From Propionibacteriales bacterium (GTDB taxonomy: Bacteria; Actinomycetota; Actinomycetes; Propionibacteriales; Nocardioidaceae): a stretch of DNA of 43,469 nt. The stretch is taken from contig JACDHG010000002.1 of assembly GCA_013821195.1 (NCBI GenBank), positions 1-43,469 on the forward strand, written 5' to 3'. Both the position numbers and the translations under genes were made by a program. The notes beneath the pieces were generated by a model. The model did no database searches. It was not told where the DNA came from and was given only the letters and a program-made list of their open reading frames with translations. Positions 23,720 to 30,822 of this stretch are shown here, one piece after another. Each line of letters begins with the position of its first letter. The first letter of the stretch is position 1.

Positions 23720-24858
23720 TGCAGCACGTCGTCGTACACGCGTCGGTGCGCAGCGGCGATCTGCTCCCGCTCCTGCAACCGCTCATGCACCCGCGCGCGC
23801 CACTGCGGTCGCGTGTCGTACGCGGTCCGGATCGCTGCCCGCAACGATGCCGAGTCCAGACCTGACTCGTCGTGTCTGTAGGGCAGGCAAGGGCGCTGCT
23901 CAGCGACGTAGCCGCAGCTCGGAGCAACGACGGCAGTGCCGAGGTCGTAGCAGGCCTCCAGCCATCCCGAGTGCGTGCCGAACCGGTAGGGCAGCACTGA
24001 CACGTCGAGGCTCTGCAGGTAGTCCCAAAGCTCGGCATCGCTGAAGCAGTCGTGCACTCGCAGGTCGATCTCGCCTCGCGCCGAGGCGGCGCGCAGATAC
24101 CCCACGAGCTCAGCGTCATACCGGGCTCCGCCGGTGTCGTAGACGTCAGGATGGATGTCGACCTGCAGTCGCGCATCGAGCAACAGTGCGATCTCCTCGG
24201 CCAGCAAGCGGACGACTGGCAGGGGGTCCATGCTCGCTCGGACACTCTTGGCGTGCACACCCACGACGAACTTCGATGCACGCGGGCGCGGCGACTGCAT
24301 CCGGTCCGGGTCGACCACATGCGGATGCGGCAGCACCAGCGGTCGTCGCCCCCATCGGTGAGCCACCGCCGCGGCCGCTCCCGGGGTGAGCGTGATCAGC
24401 GCGTCGGCTGCCGGGATGAGTACGTCGAGATGCGCGTCATGCTCACCCGGGAGGAGGTGGTGGGGGTTGCGTAGGTCATGAACGGTGTAGACGAGCGGTC
24501 TCCCCAGCCGCCGCAGCGTCTCCACCAGCTCGATGAGGTCGCGTACGTCCAATGCATCGAACCCGAAGTGCACGTGGAAGACGTCGAACTCGGCGTGGTG
24601 CGCTCGAACCCAGTCCGCCGAGAGCATTGCCGGCGGCCACCATTGACCTGGGACCGTGACCTCACCTGCCGGTCTCGGGTCGTCGAGCCGGCGGACCCTG
24701 TCATCCACAGTGGGATGCGTGAGGTGCTGGACGTACACATGGCCAGCCGGGACGGATGCTACCCGGATCAGCGAAGCGTCAGATCCCAGCCCGATCTGTG
24801 CCATCGGCGCCGTCATCGTCCGAGCACGCACTTCCCGCGAATGGACAGCGATCGGCAT
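23716..24858 (-). CDS. GT4-like glycosyltransferase, first gene of the operon
   Basis: Up to 380 residues. FDVFHVHFGFDALDVRDL and YTVHDLRNPHH are the end of a GT-B N-terminal domain. VLPHPHVVDPDRM, then VGVHAKSVRASMDPLP, leads into a C-terminal domain with LDVSVLPYRFGTHSGWLEAC, which corresponds to the GT4 donor-binding region but in a divergent form: the usual E-P-F-G-x-x-x-x-E is replaced by FGTHSGWLEA. Start choice is uncertain: ATG 24858 has a distant GGAAGG, and ATG 24816 (MTAPMAQIG) removes 14 atypical residues. It shares an ATGA overlap with the next gene. A TTGACG on the minus strand near 24950 could be its -35. Confidence 0.75.
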   Translation of the reverse strand: MPIAVHSREVRARTMTAPMAQIGLGSDASLIRVASVPAGHVYVQHLTHPTVDDRVRRLDDPRPAGEVTVPGQWWPPAMLSADWVRAHHAEFDVFHVHFGFDALDVRDLIELVETLRRLGRPLVYTVHDLRNPHHLLPGEHDAHLDVLIPAADALITLTPGAAAAVAHRWGRRPLVLPHPHVVDPDRMQSPRPRASKFVVGVHAKSVRASMDPLPVVRLLAEEIALLLDARLQVDIHPDVYDTGGARYDAELVGYLRAASARGEIDLRVHDCFSDAELWDYLQSLDVSVLPYRFGTHSGWLEACYDLGTAVVAPSCGYVAEQRPCLPYRHDESGLDSASLRAAIRTAYDTRPQWRARVHERLQEREQIAAAHRRVYDDVLQ

Positions 24859-25033
24859 CGGATCACGCGCCTTCCGTTCGTCGATTCGCAGCGGTCCCAG
24901 AGCCGTGAGTACCCAGGGACCTTGGATTCAGTCATGCCGTGGGCAGGGCGGTCGTCAACTTGTCAGGGGTCAGTGGTCTCAGGGTCCTGGCCTTGAAGTC
25001 CGCGAAGAGCGTGCGGCCCTTTATGCCTCATCC

Positions 25034-25064
25034 TTGTGATTTGTACTATACCCCCCTATGGTAT
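25034..25064 (+). promoter_or_regulatory. promoter overlapped by a CsoR/FrmR-type operator
   Basis: TTGTGA (25034-25039) and TATGGT (25057-25062) are exactly 17 bases apart. Covering the spacer and -10 is the dyad TACTATACCCCCCTATGGTA (25044-25063): A/T-rich half-sites around a run of six C, the layout of CsoR/RcnR/FrmR-family operators. A repressor bound here would block the MFS gene. No gene of that repressor family is in the window, so it would act in trans. Confidence 0.6.
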
Positions 25065-25113
25065 TCACGAAATCATGCAACTCCCCGTCCACTCAGTTCC
25101 AAGGAGGACATCG

Positions 25114-26580
25114 ATGTCCGGTCGCACTACCCCGCCGACCACACGCAGGTGGCTCGGGCTGGCAGTGATTGCCGCGGCTCAGTTCATGGTCATCATGGAC
25201 ACCTCGATCATCGGTGTCGCACTTCCTGAGATGCAGGTCGATCTCGGCTTCTCGCAGGAGAACCTGTCCTGGGTCTTCAACGCGTACGTCGTCACCCTGG
25301 GCGGTCTGCTGCTCCTCGGCGGCAGACTGTCCGACCTGTTCGGTGCCCGGCGCGTCTTCAGCACCGGCTGGGCCCTGCTGATCGTCGGATCGGTCGTCGC
25401 CGGGATGGCCGACACCGTCAGCGTCGAGCTGGTGGGCCGCGCCGTCCAGGGAGGGGGCGCGGCGTTGATCGCTCCATCCGCGCTGACGCTGCTGATGATG
25501 CTCTTCGGCAGCGACCCACGAGAGCTGACCAAGGCGCTGGCGCTCTATGGCGCAGCCGCGCCGGCTGGCGGGACGGCCGGTGTCTTCCTCGGTGGGGTGA
25601 TCACCGAGTACGTCAGCTGGCCGTGGGTGTTCTACATCAATGTCCCGATCGCAGTCGCCGTCCTGGCCGCGGTGCCGGCCGTCATGCCGGCCGGGGGCGC
25701 GGGACGTCGCGGCGGTGTCGACGTGTTCGGCGCGCTCACCGTGACAGGCGGTCTCGCCGCGGCCGTGTTCGCGATCGTGCAAGCACCCGAGGTCGGCTGG
25801 GACGCCGGACAGACCTGGCTCGTGCTCGCCGTTGCGGCAGTGCTCCTCGTCGTCTTCGTCGCCATCCAGAACGCACGGCGTGAGCCGCTGATGCGGTTGG
25901 GGATCTTCAAGACGCCCAACCTTGCCGCCGCCAACCTCACCCAGCTGCTGCTCGGAGCGGCCTGGATCCCGATGTGGTTCTTCCTCAACCTGTATCTGCA
26001 GCAAGTCCTTGGCTACAGCGCCTTCCCCAGCGGAGCCGCCCTCTTGCCGATGACCGTCCTTATCATGATCGGCATGATCGCGCTGGCGCCTACGGCCATC
26101 GGACGGTTCGGGCCAAAGGTGATCGTGACCGGGCTCCTCGTGCTGGCGGCCGGAATGGGCTGGCTGTCGTTGGTCCGCCCGGAAGGCTCCTTCTGGGTCG
26201 ATGTGCTGCCGGCATCCCTGGTCGCTGCGCTGGGCATGTCGCTCGCCTTCATCCCATCGTTGGGCACGGCGATCTCCAGCGCCCGCCCGGAGGAGGGCGG
26301 CCTGGCCGCGGGGATCGTCAACACCAGCTACCAGGTCGGGTCAGCACTCGGCCTGGCGGCGATGACAGCACTGGCAGCGGCCCAAGGTGCCGACCAGCTC
26401 GGCGAGCCGACCGCCCTGACCGAGGGGTTCTCAGCAGCATTCCTCGGTGCCGCCGTCATCGCGGTCGTCGGCGCCGTTGCTGCTGCGGTTCTCCTGCGCA
26501 GGCCACCCACGCCACCGTCCGAGACAGCCGCAGGCGAGAAGGCTGCGCCCGACTCGGCCAAGCAGCAGAACCGGGTTTGA
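25114..26580 (+). CDS. DHA2-type (14-TM) MFS drug/efflux transporter
   Basis: 488 residues from ATG 25114, chosen because AAGGAGG ends seven bases before it; the ORF track's longer start runs back through the promoter. MDTSIIGVALPEMQ (motif D1 with the Asp of span 1), LGGRLSDLFGARRVF (motif A) and the antiporter-type segment APAGGTAGVFLGGVI (motif C-like) are the DHA2/EmrB-QacA signatures. About 14 spans fit the length. It should exchange protons for a drug or other toxic compound. The CsoR/FrmR-type operator hints at induction by a metal, an aldehyde or a reactive sulphur species rather than by a drug-sensing TetR protein. A decayed CNNM gene and metal transporters follow. Confidence 0.9.
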   Translation: MSGRTTPPTTRRWLGLAVIAAAQFMVIMDTSIIGVALPEMQVDLGFSQENLSWVFNAYVVTLGGLLLLGGRLSDLFGARRVFSTGWALLIVGSVVAGMADTVSVELVGRAVQGGGAALIAPSALTLLMMLFGSDPRELTKALALYGAAAPAGGTAGVFLGGVITEYVSWPWVFYINVPIAVAVLAAVPAVMPAGGAGRRGGVDVFGALTVTGGLAAAVFAIVQAPEVGWDAGQTWLVLAVAAVLLVVFVAIQNARREPLMRLGIFKTPNLAAANLTQLLLGAAWIPMWFFLNLYLQQVLGYSAFPSGAALLPMTVLIMIGMIALAPTAIGRFGPKVIVTGLLVLAAGMGWLSLVRPEGSFWVDVLPASLVAALGMSLAFIPSLGTAISSARPEEGGLAAGIVNTSYQVGSALGLAAMTALAAAQGADQLGEPTALTEGFSAAFLGAAVIAVVGAVAAAVLLRRPPTPPSETAAGEKAAPDSAKQQNRV

Positions 26581-26613
26581 TCGACTTGTCATAGAGTCCG
26601 CCGGAACAAGTCG

Positions 26614-26937
26614 TCAGTCCTTCTTCGCCGGTGACCAGAGTGAGCCTGCATGTGCGGCGTCGCGGATCTCCCCCACCAGCTCCTCGAGGACGTCTTCGAG
26701 CGCCACCACCCCTAGGACCGTTCCGGCTCATCGACGACCCGTCCCGGGTGGGCGCCACGGCTCTGCATAGTCGTCAGAGCATTGTGCAGGAGTCGGCAAC
26801 GGGCGGACCCACTTGTGGGCCGCCGCGACCTCCTCGCGCGTGAAGGCCGAGGTGATCTCGTCCTTGGGCTCAACCCTCAGCAGCCGCAGGACGGGGTTGT
26901 CGATGGCGTTGAGGAGCACGACGAGCCGGATGACGCG
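26614..26937 (-). pseudogene. CNNM/CorC (HlyC-type, CBS-domain) transporter relic
   Basis: Two remnants of one minus-strand gene survive. The upstream piece, LLNAIDNPVLRLLRVEPKDE then SAFTREEVAA, is the junction between the CNNM membrane domain and the CBS region. The downstream piece, LLHNALTTMQSRGAHPGRVV then VLGVVALEDVLEELVGEIRD, is the end of the CBS pair, finishing with AHAGSLWSPAKKD and a stop at 26614. About 100 residues between the pieces are gone, and a one-base frameshift separates RVVDE from GTVLG. The N-terminal membrane spans are also missing, cut at the cation diffusion facilitator stop. Family members are about 350-450 residues and are linked to Mg/Co efflux or homeostasis. Confidence 0.75.
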
Positions 26938-27846
26938 CTATCTGTGGTAGCTGGCCTCGTGGTCACGATGGTCGATGGTCTCGAGCTGAAACGTGCAGTG
27001 GGACACGTCGAAGTGCCCGGAGAGGCACTCTGTGAGCCGGTCCAAGATGAGGCAGCGGGCGTGGTGGGTGAACTCTTCGTCGGCGACGACGACATGCGCC
27101 GACAGGACGGGGACGCCGCTGGTGATGGTCCAGGCATGCAGGTCGTGGACATCGACGATCCCGGGGACGGCTGTCATGTGGTCGCGGACCTCCACCAGGT
27201 CGACTCCCTTGGGGGTCGCCTCCAACAGCACGTCGATTGCCTCACGCAGCAACCTCCACGTTCGCGGCAGGATCATCAGACCGATCAGCGCGGACGCGAT
27301 GACATCGGCCCGGAGGAAGCCGGTCGTGGCGATCACGAGGGCGGCGATGACGACGGCGGCCGACCCAAGCAGGTCGCCCAGGACTTCCAGGTACGCGCCG
27401 CGGACGTTCAACGAGTCAGCCTGGGCGCCACGAAGCAGCAACAAGGACCCTGCGTTCGCAACCAGCCCGACGGCGGCCACCGTCAGCATCAGCGTGGAGG
27501 ACACATCGGGAGGGCTGCTGAGACGTCTGGCCGCCTCGACGAGCACGAACGCGGCGACGGCGAACAACAGCAGGGCGTTGATGACTGCGGCCAGGATCTC
27601 GGCACGCTGGTAGCCGAAGGTGCGTTCCAGCGTCGCCGGACGGCCAGCGAGAGTAGATGCCAAGAGAGCCATCGTGATTCCGGCGGCGTCGGTCAGCATG
27701 TGCCCGGCGTCCGCGAGCAATGCGAGCGACCCAGACAGCAGCCCACCGATCACCTCGGCGACCATGACCGTCAACGTCACCCCGAGTACGGCGACCAGCC
27801 GGTTTGCGGTGCTGCCCGGTCGCCGTACCGTGCGAGGGTCCAGCAC
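26938..27846 (-). CDS. cation diffusion facilitator (CzcD/ZitB type)
   Basis: 302 residues, six membrane spans then a cytosolic domain. LADAGHMLTDAAG in span 2 supplies the HxxxD half of the transport site. In span 5 the usual HxxxD is EVLGD, with Glu replacing His, which in this family shifts metal preference away from strict zinc; the effect here is not predictable. The C-terminal part contains VDVHDLHAWTI, the conserved ferredoxin-like metal-sensing domain, and HFDVSHCTFQLE. It exports divalent metal in exchange for protons. GTG 27846 starts three bases after the upstream gene's stop. It is the third gene of the ArsR-CDF-CDF operon. Confidence 0.9.
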   Translation of the reverse strand: MLDPRTVRRPGSTANRLVAVLGVTLTVMVAEVIGGLLSGSLALLADAGHMLTDAAGITMALLASTLAGRPATLERTFGYQRAEILAAVINALLLFAVAAFVLVEAARRLSSPPDVSSTLMLTVAAVGLVANAGSLLLLRGAQADSLNVRGAYLEVLGDLLGSAAVVIAALVIATTGFLRADVIASALIGLMILPRTWRLLREAIDVLLEATPKGVDLVEVRDHMTAVPGIVDVHDLHAWTITSGVPVLSAHVVVADEEFTHHARCLILDRLTECLSGHFDVSHCTFQLETIDHRDHEASYHR

Positions 27847-27849
27847 CCA

Positions 27850-28581
27850 TCAGTGCTCCACCACTCGAACTGTTGCACAGCAGTCGTCGCTGCCGGTGTC
27901 TTCGCAGCGAGATCCGTGGCCTGCGGGAATGTCGACGACGATCTGGCCGCAGGCACAGCCTTCACCACGCCAGGCATCCAACCCTTCCCTGACCGCCACC
28001 GCCGCGATGACGAGCCCGGCGACAGGGTCGGCCCAGGACCAGCCGAGCGTCGCATTGAGGACGAGGCCGACCAGCAGGACGGCGGACAGGTAGGTGCACA
28101 GGAGAGTCTGGGTGGAATCGGCGACCACCGTGCGCGAGCCGAGGGCCCTGCCTGTACGGCGTTGCGCCCACGACAGGAACGGCATGATGAGCAAGGACAC
28201 GGCGGCGAGGGTGATGCCGACCGGTGATGGGTCTGGTTCGCTGCCGCCGACAAGGGCACGCACCGACTCGACAGCGACGTAGGCGCCGAGGGCGAAGAAC
28301 GCCAGCGCCATCAGCCGTAACGCCTGGCGCTCACGGGTCTCCGGCATCGCGTGACGGAACTGCCACACGATGATGAGGCCGCTCGCTACCTCGACCGTCG
28401 AGTCGAGGCCGAAACCGACGAGGGCGACGGATCCAGCGATCAGCCCTGCGGTGACCGCGATGACCGCCTCGACGAGGTTGTAGGCCACGGAGGCTCCGGC
28501 AAGCAGCTGTGTCCGCCGACCCAGCCGGTCCCGGTCCTCCTTGGTCAGGGTCGCCGTCGCGCCCTGCGGTGATGAGCTCAT
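27850..28581 (-). CDS. cation transporter (second CDF-like protein) with Cys/His tail
   Basis: 243 residues from ATG 28581, which shares one base with the ArsR stop (TGATG); the longer ORF-track start lies inside the ArsR gene. Six hydrophobic spans. FGLDSTVE in span 2 and VADSTQTLLC in span 5 give the paired acidic sites of the minimal CDF/DUF-type cation transporters. The cytosolic tail (about 210-243) is rich in possible ligands: GCACGQ, GHGSRCED, DDCCATVRVVEH. This would suit a soft metal such as Cd, Pb or Zn and agrees with the CmtR-like regulator. It may work beside the second CDF of the operon. Metal identity is inferred. Confidence 0.82.
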   Translation of the reverse strand: MSSSPQGATATLTKEDRDRLGRRTQLLAGASVAYNLVEAVIAVTAGLIAGSVALVGFGLDSTVEVASGLIIVWQFRHAMPETRERQALRLMALAFFALGAYVAVESVRALVGGSEPDPSPVGITLAAVSLLIMPFLSWAQRRTGRALGSRTVVADSTQTLLCTYLSAVLLVGLVLNATLGWSWADPVAGLVIAAVAVREGLDAWRGEGCACGQIVVDIPAGHGSRCEDTGSDDCCATVRVVEH

Positions 28582-28958
28582 CAGGCGTCCTGGAGCGTCT
28601 TGGTGCCGAAGTTCGGGCACAGGGTGACGGCCTCGCCGGTGAGTTGGAGAATGCGCTCGGAGGCGGCGAAGAGGTCCATCAGGGCTTCGGCGTAGGTCAG
28701 CGAGTACACCGACGCTCGGCCCGCGGGCCGGGACGCGACGAGCCCGCAGTCACGCAGGCATGCGAGGTGCGCCGACACCGTGGACTGGGCCAGCCCGAGG
28801 TGGGCCGTGAGATCGACGACCCGATGCTCGCCCAGTGCCAAGTGACGCAAGATCGCCAGTCGAGTGGGATCGCCGAGACTGCGAAACATGCACGCCGCCG
28901 CGGCCATCGCGGCTGCCTCGTCCATCGCAGCATCGGTTGTCGTCGTTTTCATCGTCAT
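28581..28958 (-). CDS. ArsR/SmtB-family metal sensor, CmtR-like
   Basis: 125 residues from ATG 28958 (GTG 28988 adds ten). A winged helix: SLGDPTRLAILRHL, then the recognition helix LAQSTVSAHLACLRDCGLV. Cys67 and Cys71 in the CLRDC of the recognition region, with Cys114 in the tail (VTLCPNFG), match the Cys57/Cys61/Cys102 set of the mycobacterial Cd/Pb sensor CmtR in spacing. An extra Cys23 lies near the N-terminus. It should repress the operon and release DNA on binding Cd, Pb or a similar metal. A short palindrome overlaps the start codon. The stop overlaps the first transporter's start, so sensor and pumps are co-expressed. Confidence 0.88.
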   Translation of the reverse strand: MTMKTTTTDAAMDEAAAMAAAACMFRSLGDPTRLAILRHLALGEHRVVDLTAHLGLAQSTVSAHLACLRDCGLVASRPAGRASVYSLTYAEALMDLFAASERILQLTGEAVTLCPNFGTKTLQDA

Positions 28959-28971
28959 ACGGCGATCGTAT
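28957..28971. promoter_or_regulatory. candidate ArsR/CmtR operator overlapping the start codon
   Basis: ATACG-GCGAT-CGTAT is a perfect 5-5-5 dyad. On the minus strand it contains TATACGAT, a good -10 box, placed so that transcription would begin near ATG 28958. No ribosome site precedes that ATG. A leaderless, autorepressed message is the simplest reading. Confidence 0.5.
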
Positions 28972-29073
28972 ACCGCACCGCTGTCCACCGTCCAAGCAGC
29001 CCTGTCTTGCTAGCCCGGCGCCGCTGCGTTCGCGACGGCGCATGAAAGTGGCGGAGGGAGGACACTGGCCGTC

Positions 29074-29811
29074 ATGCCCGCAGACACCACCCCAGCGAGG
29101 TCCGAGCTCGTTGCACACCGCAGCTGGCTGGCGCGCGCGGGGATCCTCGTGCTCGCATGGGCAATCCTGCTCGGCCTTGTCGTCGGTCTCGGGCGGCTCC
29201 TCACCGGCCCGCTAAAGGGCTCGGTCGGCTCCACGGACAAGGAGCTGGCCCGCTGGGTCGTCGACGAGCGCACGTCGTCGCTGAATCAGGTCGCCGAGTG
29301 GTTCAGCCTGCTCGGCGACACCAGCACAGTGCTCGTGGCTGTCCCGACCATCGCTCTCGTTGCCGCGGCCTGGCAACGGACCATCCGTCCCGCGCTCTTC
29401 GTAGTGCTGACCACGACCGGAGTCTCTGGGATGTATATCCTTGCCGCGGACGCCGTGCTCAGACCGCGTCCGGCGGTGAGGATCCTCGACCAGGGACTCG
29501 ACCCTGTGCACAGCTTCCCGTCAGGACACGTGGGGGCAGCGACCGCATTGGTCGGAGTGGTCGTCGTCCTGGTCTGGACGTATGCGCAGGCCGTGCGCTG
29601 GTGGGTGACCCCGTTGCTGTTGCCGCTTCCGCTCCTCGTGGTGGTCTCCCGCATGTACGAGGGAGCCCATCACCTCAGCGACGTGCTGACCAGCGTGGTC
29701 TTCGCGTCGACCTGGGTGACGGTCACCGCAGTGACCCTGCTGCCTCGCGCGTCGGCGAGAGCGGCCCCCGCTAGCCGAGCTGGAGCACCCAGCCACGCGT
29801 CTGCTGGCTAG
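29074..29811 (+). CDS. PAP2-family membrane phosphatase
   Basis: 245 residues with about six membrane spans. The three phosphatase motifs are present in order: the motif 1 segment VLRPRPAVRI (a shortened KX6RP-like element lacking the usual Lys), SFPSGH (PSGH, general acid His) and SRMYEGAHHLSDVL (SRX5HX3D, nucleophile His). The active site should face outward and remove phosphate from lipid pyrophosphates or phosphatidate. Start ATG 29074 has no strong ribosome site. The gene is divergent from the metal operon and converges tail to tail with the DUF4383 gene, both using the same CTAG for their stop codons. Confidence 0.88.
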   Translation: MPADTTPARSELVAHRSWLARAGILVLAWAILLGLVVGLGRLLTGPLKGSVGSTDKELARWVVDERTSSLNQVAEWFSLLGDTSTVLVAVPTIALVAAAWQRTIRPALFVVLTTTGVSGMYILAADAVLRPRPAVRILDQGLDPVHSFPSGHVGAATALVGVVVVLVWTYAQAVRWWVTPLLLPLPLLVVVSRMYEGAHHLSDVLTSVVFASTWVTVTAVTLLPRASARAAPASRAGAPSHASAG

Positions 29812-30191
29812 GAGGTCGCTCGTCGGCCGGCCGGCCGGCCGATGAAGAAGCCGATCGCGATGCCGAGCACGCCTAGCGTCAGGTGAATGAGGTTGTCCAG
29901 CACGATCTCGTACTCGTTCGGCAGCAACCCGAACATGTCGGGCACCATGAAGCCGAGTACGCCGACCAACAGGTACACGATGCCCAGTCCTCCGACCACC
30001 GAGCGGACGGCGCTGTCCGAACCGCGGAAGCCAACCACGGCCATCAGACCGCCGGTGACGAGGTGCACGATGTCCTCGGCGATGTCGATATTGAGGACGC
30101 CTAAGAGCCTCTTCTCCCCCAGCACCAGACCGCCGACACCGATGAGCACGATGACGACTCCCATGACTTTGGCGTACGTGCGCGAATCCAT
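29808..30191 (-). CDS. DUF4383 four-span membrane protein
   Basis: 127 residues with four spans (about 6-25, 38-57, 64-86 and 98-118). The pattern VMGVVIVLIGVGGLVLG, HLVTGGLMAVVGF, YLLVGVLGFMVP and DNLIHLTLGVLGIAIGFF matches the DUF4383 family, with the conserved His-Leu at the start of span 2 and the Asn-Leu-x-His before span 4. Function unknown. ATG 30191 follows CAGGAGG. The last codons lie in a 20-base GGCC palindrome. The stop TAG is read from the same CTAG as the PAP2 stop. It appears to be a single-gene unit. Confidence 0.8.
   Translation of the reverse strand: MDSRTYAKVMGVVIVLIGVGGLVLGEKRLLGVLNIDIAEDIVHLVTGGLMAVVGFRGSDSAVRSVVGGLGIVYLLVGVLGFMVPDMFGLLPNEYEIVLDNLIHLTLGVLGIAIGFFIGRPAGRRATS
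29823..29842. repeat. 20-bp GGCC palindrome
   Basis: A perfect palindrome made of four GGCC units between TC and GA. It encodes Gly-Arg-Pro-Ala-Gly near the end of the DUF4383 protein and lies 11 bases past the convergent PAP2 stop. It could be a simple slippage repeat or a transcription roadblock between the two genes. Confidence 0.6.
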
Positions 30192-30300
30192 GCGGACCTC
30201 CTGGTCTTGGCGTACTCCGCCCTTCGGACCGCCAGTGTGGTCCGCACACCCGGGTGAGTCAACCACCGCAGGCTTCCCGCTCTCCGGCGTGTCTTCCGTT

Positions 30301-30684
30301 TCAGTCGCACTGCCCCAACTGGGATGGCCAACGGCAACCTCCAACCCGCACCGTGCGGCGTTCGTCCCGACTTCCGCCTGTCAGGCACATGAGAACGGTG
30401 GACGGGATCGATCTGGATGAGGCGGCGTATGCCGTGGGCTGCTCGACTCGACCACCCGTCTGCCACATGAAGCGAGCAACGCACGGCCGCACGTTCTGGT
30501 CGCGTGAGCGGGCATTACCAAGCTGGCCATCGAGCCAGTACTCGCCATTCACCGCCTTGATCGCGTCCTGGACCTCGCCGTCCACCTTCAAGGCGAAGCG
30601 ACCGGCGATGGGTCCCGTTCGTGCCTCGACGGTGATCGTGTGGCCTTCGAGGGTTCCGCTGAAGCTGTCGCTGACCAGTCCCAT
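30301..30684 (-). CDS. small protein of unknown function, doubtful C-terminal half
   Basis: 127 residues from ATG 30684, which follows AAGGAGG closely. The first ~55 residues (MGLVSDSFSGTLEGHTITVE, then AGRFALKVDGEVQDAIKAVN) look like a beta-rich intracellular domain with a typical actinobacterial codon pattern. After GEYWLDGQL the sequence becomes Arg-, Cys- and Ser-rich without visible pattern, suggesting an older frameshift or truncation and run-on to a chance stop. I could not find the continuation in the other two frames. A real but damaged gene is more likely than a full-length one. It is downstream of guaA on the same strand. Confidence 0.45.
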   Translation of the reverse strand: MGLVSDSFSGTLEGHTITVEARTGPIAGRFALKVDGEVQDAIKAVNGEYWLDGQLGNARSRDQNVRPCVARFMWQTGGRVEQPTAYAASSRSIPSTVLMCLTGGSRDERRTVRVGGCRWPSQLGQCD

Positions 30685-30737
30685 GCCGCCTCCTTGGTAG
30701 GGGACGACCACCGTAAACGCGCAGCGGGTCACCCCTG

Positions 30738-30752
30738 GTCAGCGGAGCTGAC
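30738..30752 (-). terminator. short hairpin after guaA
   Basis: GTCAGC-GGA-GCTGAC is a perfect 6-bp stem with a 3-base loop, about 70 bases beyond the guaA stop and upstream of the 30684 start. No U-run follows. It is a weak terminator candidate. Confidence 0.3.
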
Positions 30753-30822
30753 ACCCCGCAGCCCGAGGGCGGGAGCCTGGGTTGTTCGGGTTGCGCGCAG
30801 CGTAGGGCATGCGTGCGGTTGC

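Noticed and set aside
26782-28227. 481-residue plus-strand ORF over the metal operon
   Set aside because: It covers two transporter genes with clear family motifs on the other strand and has a typical shadow composition (Asp/Gln/Gly-rich).
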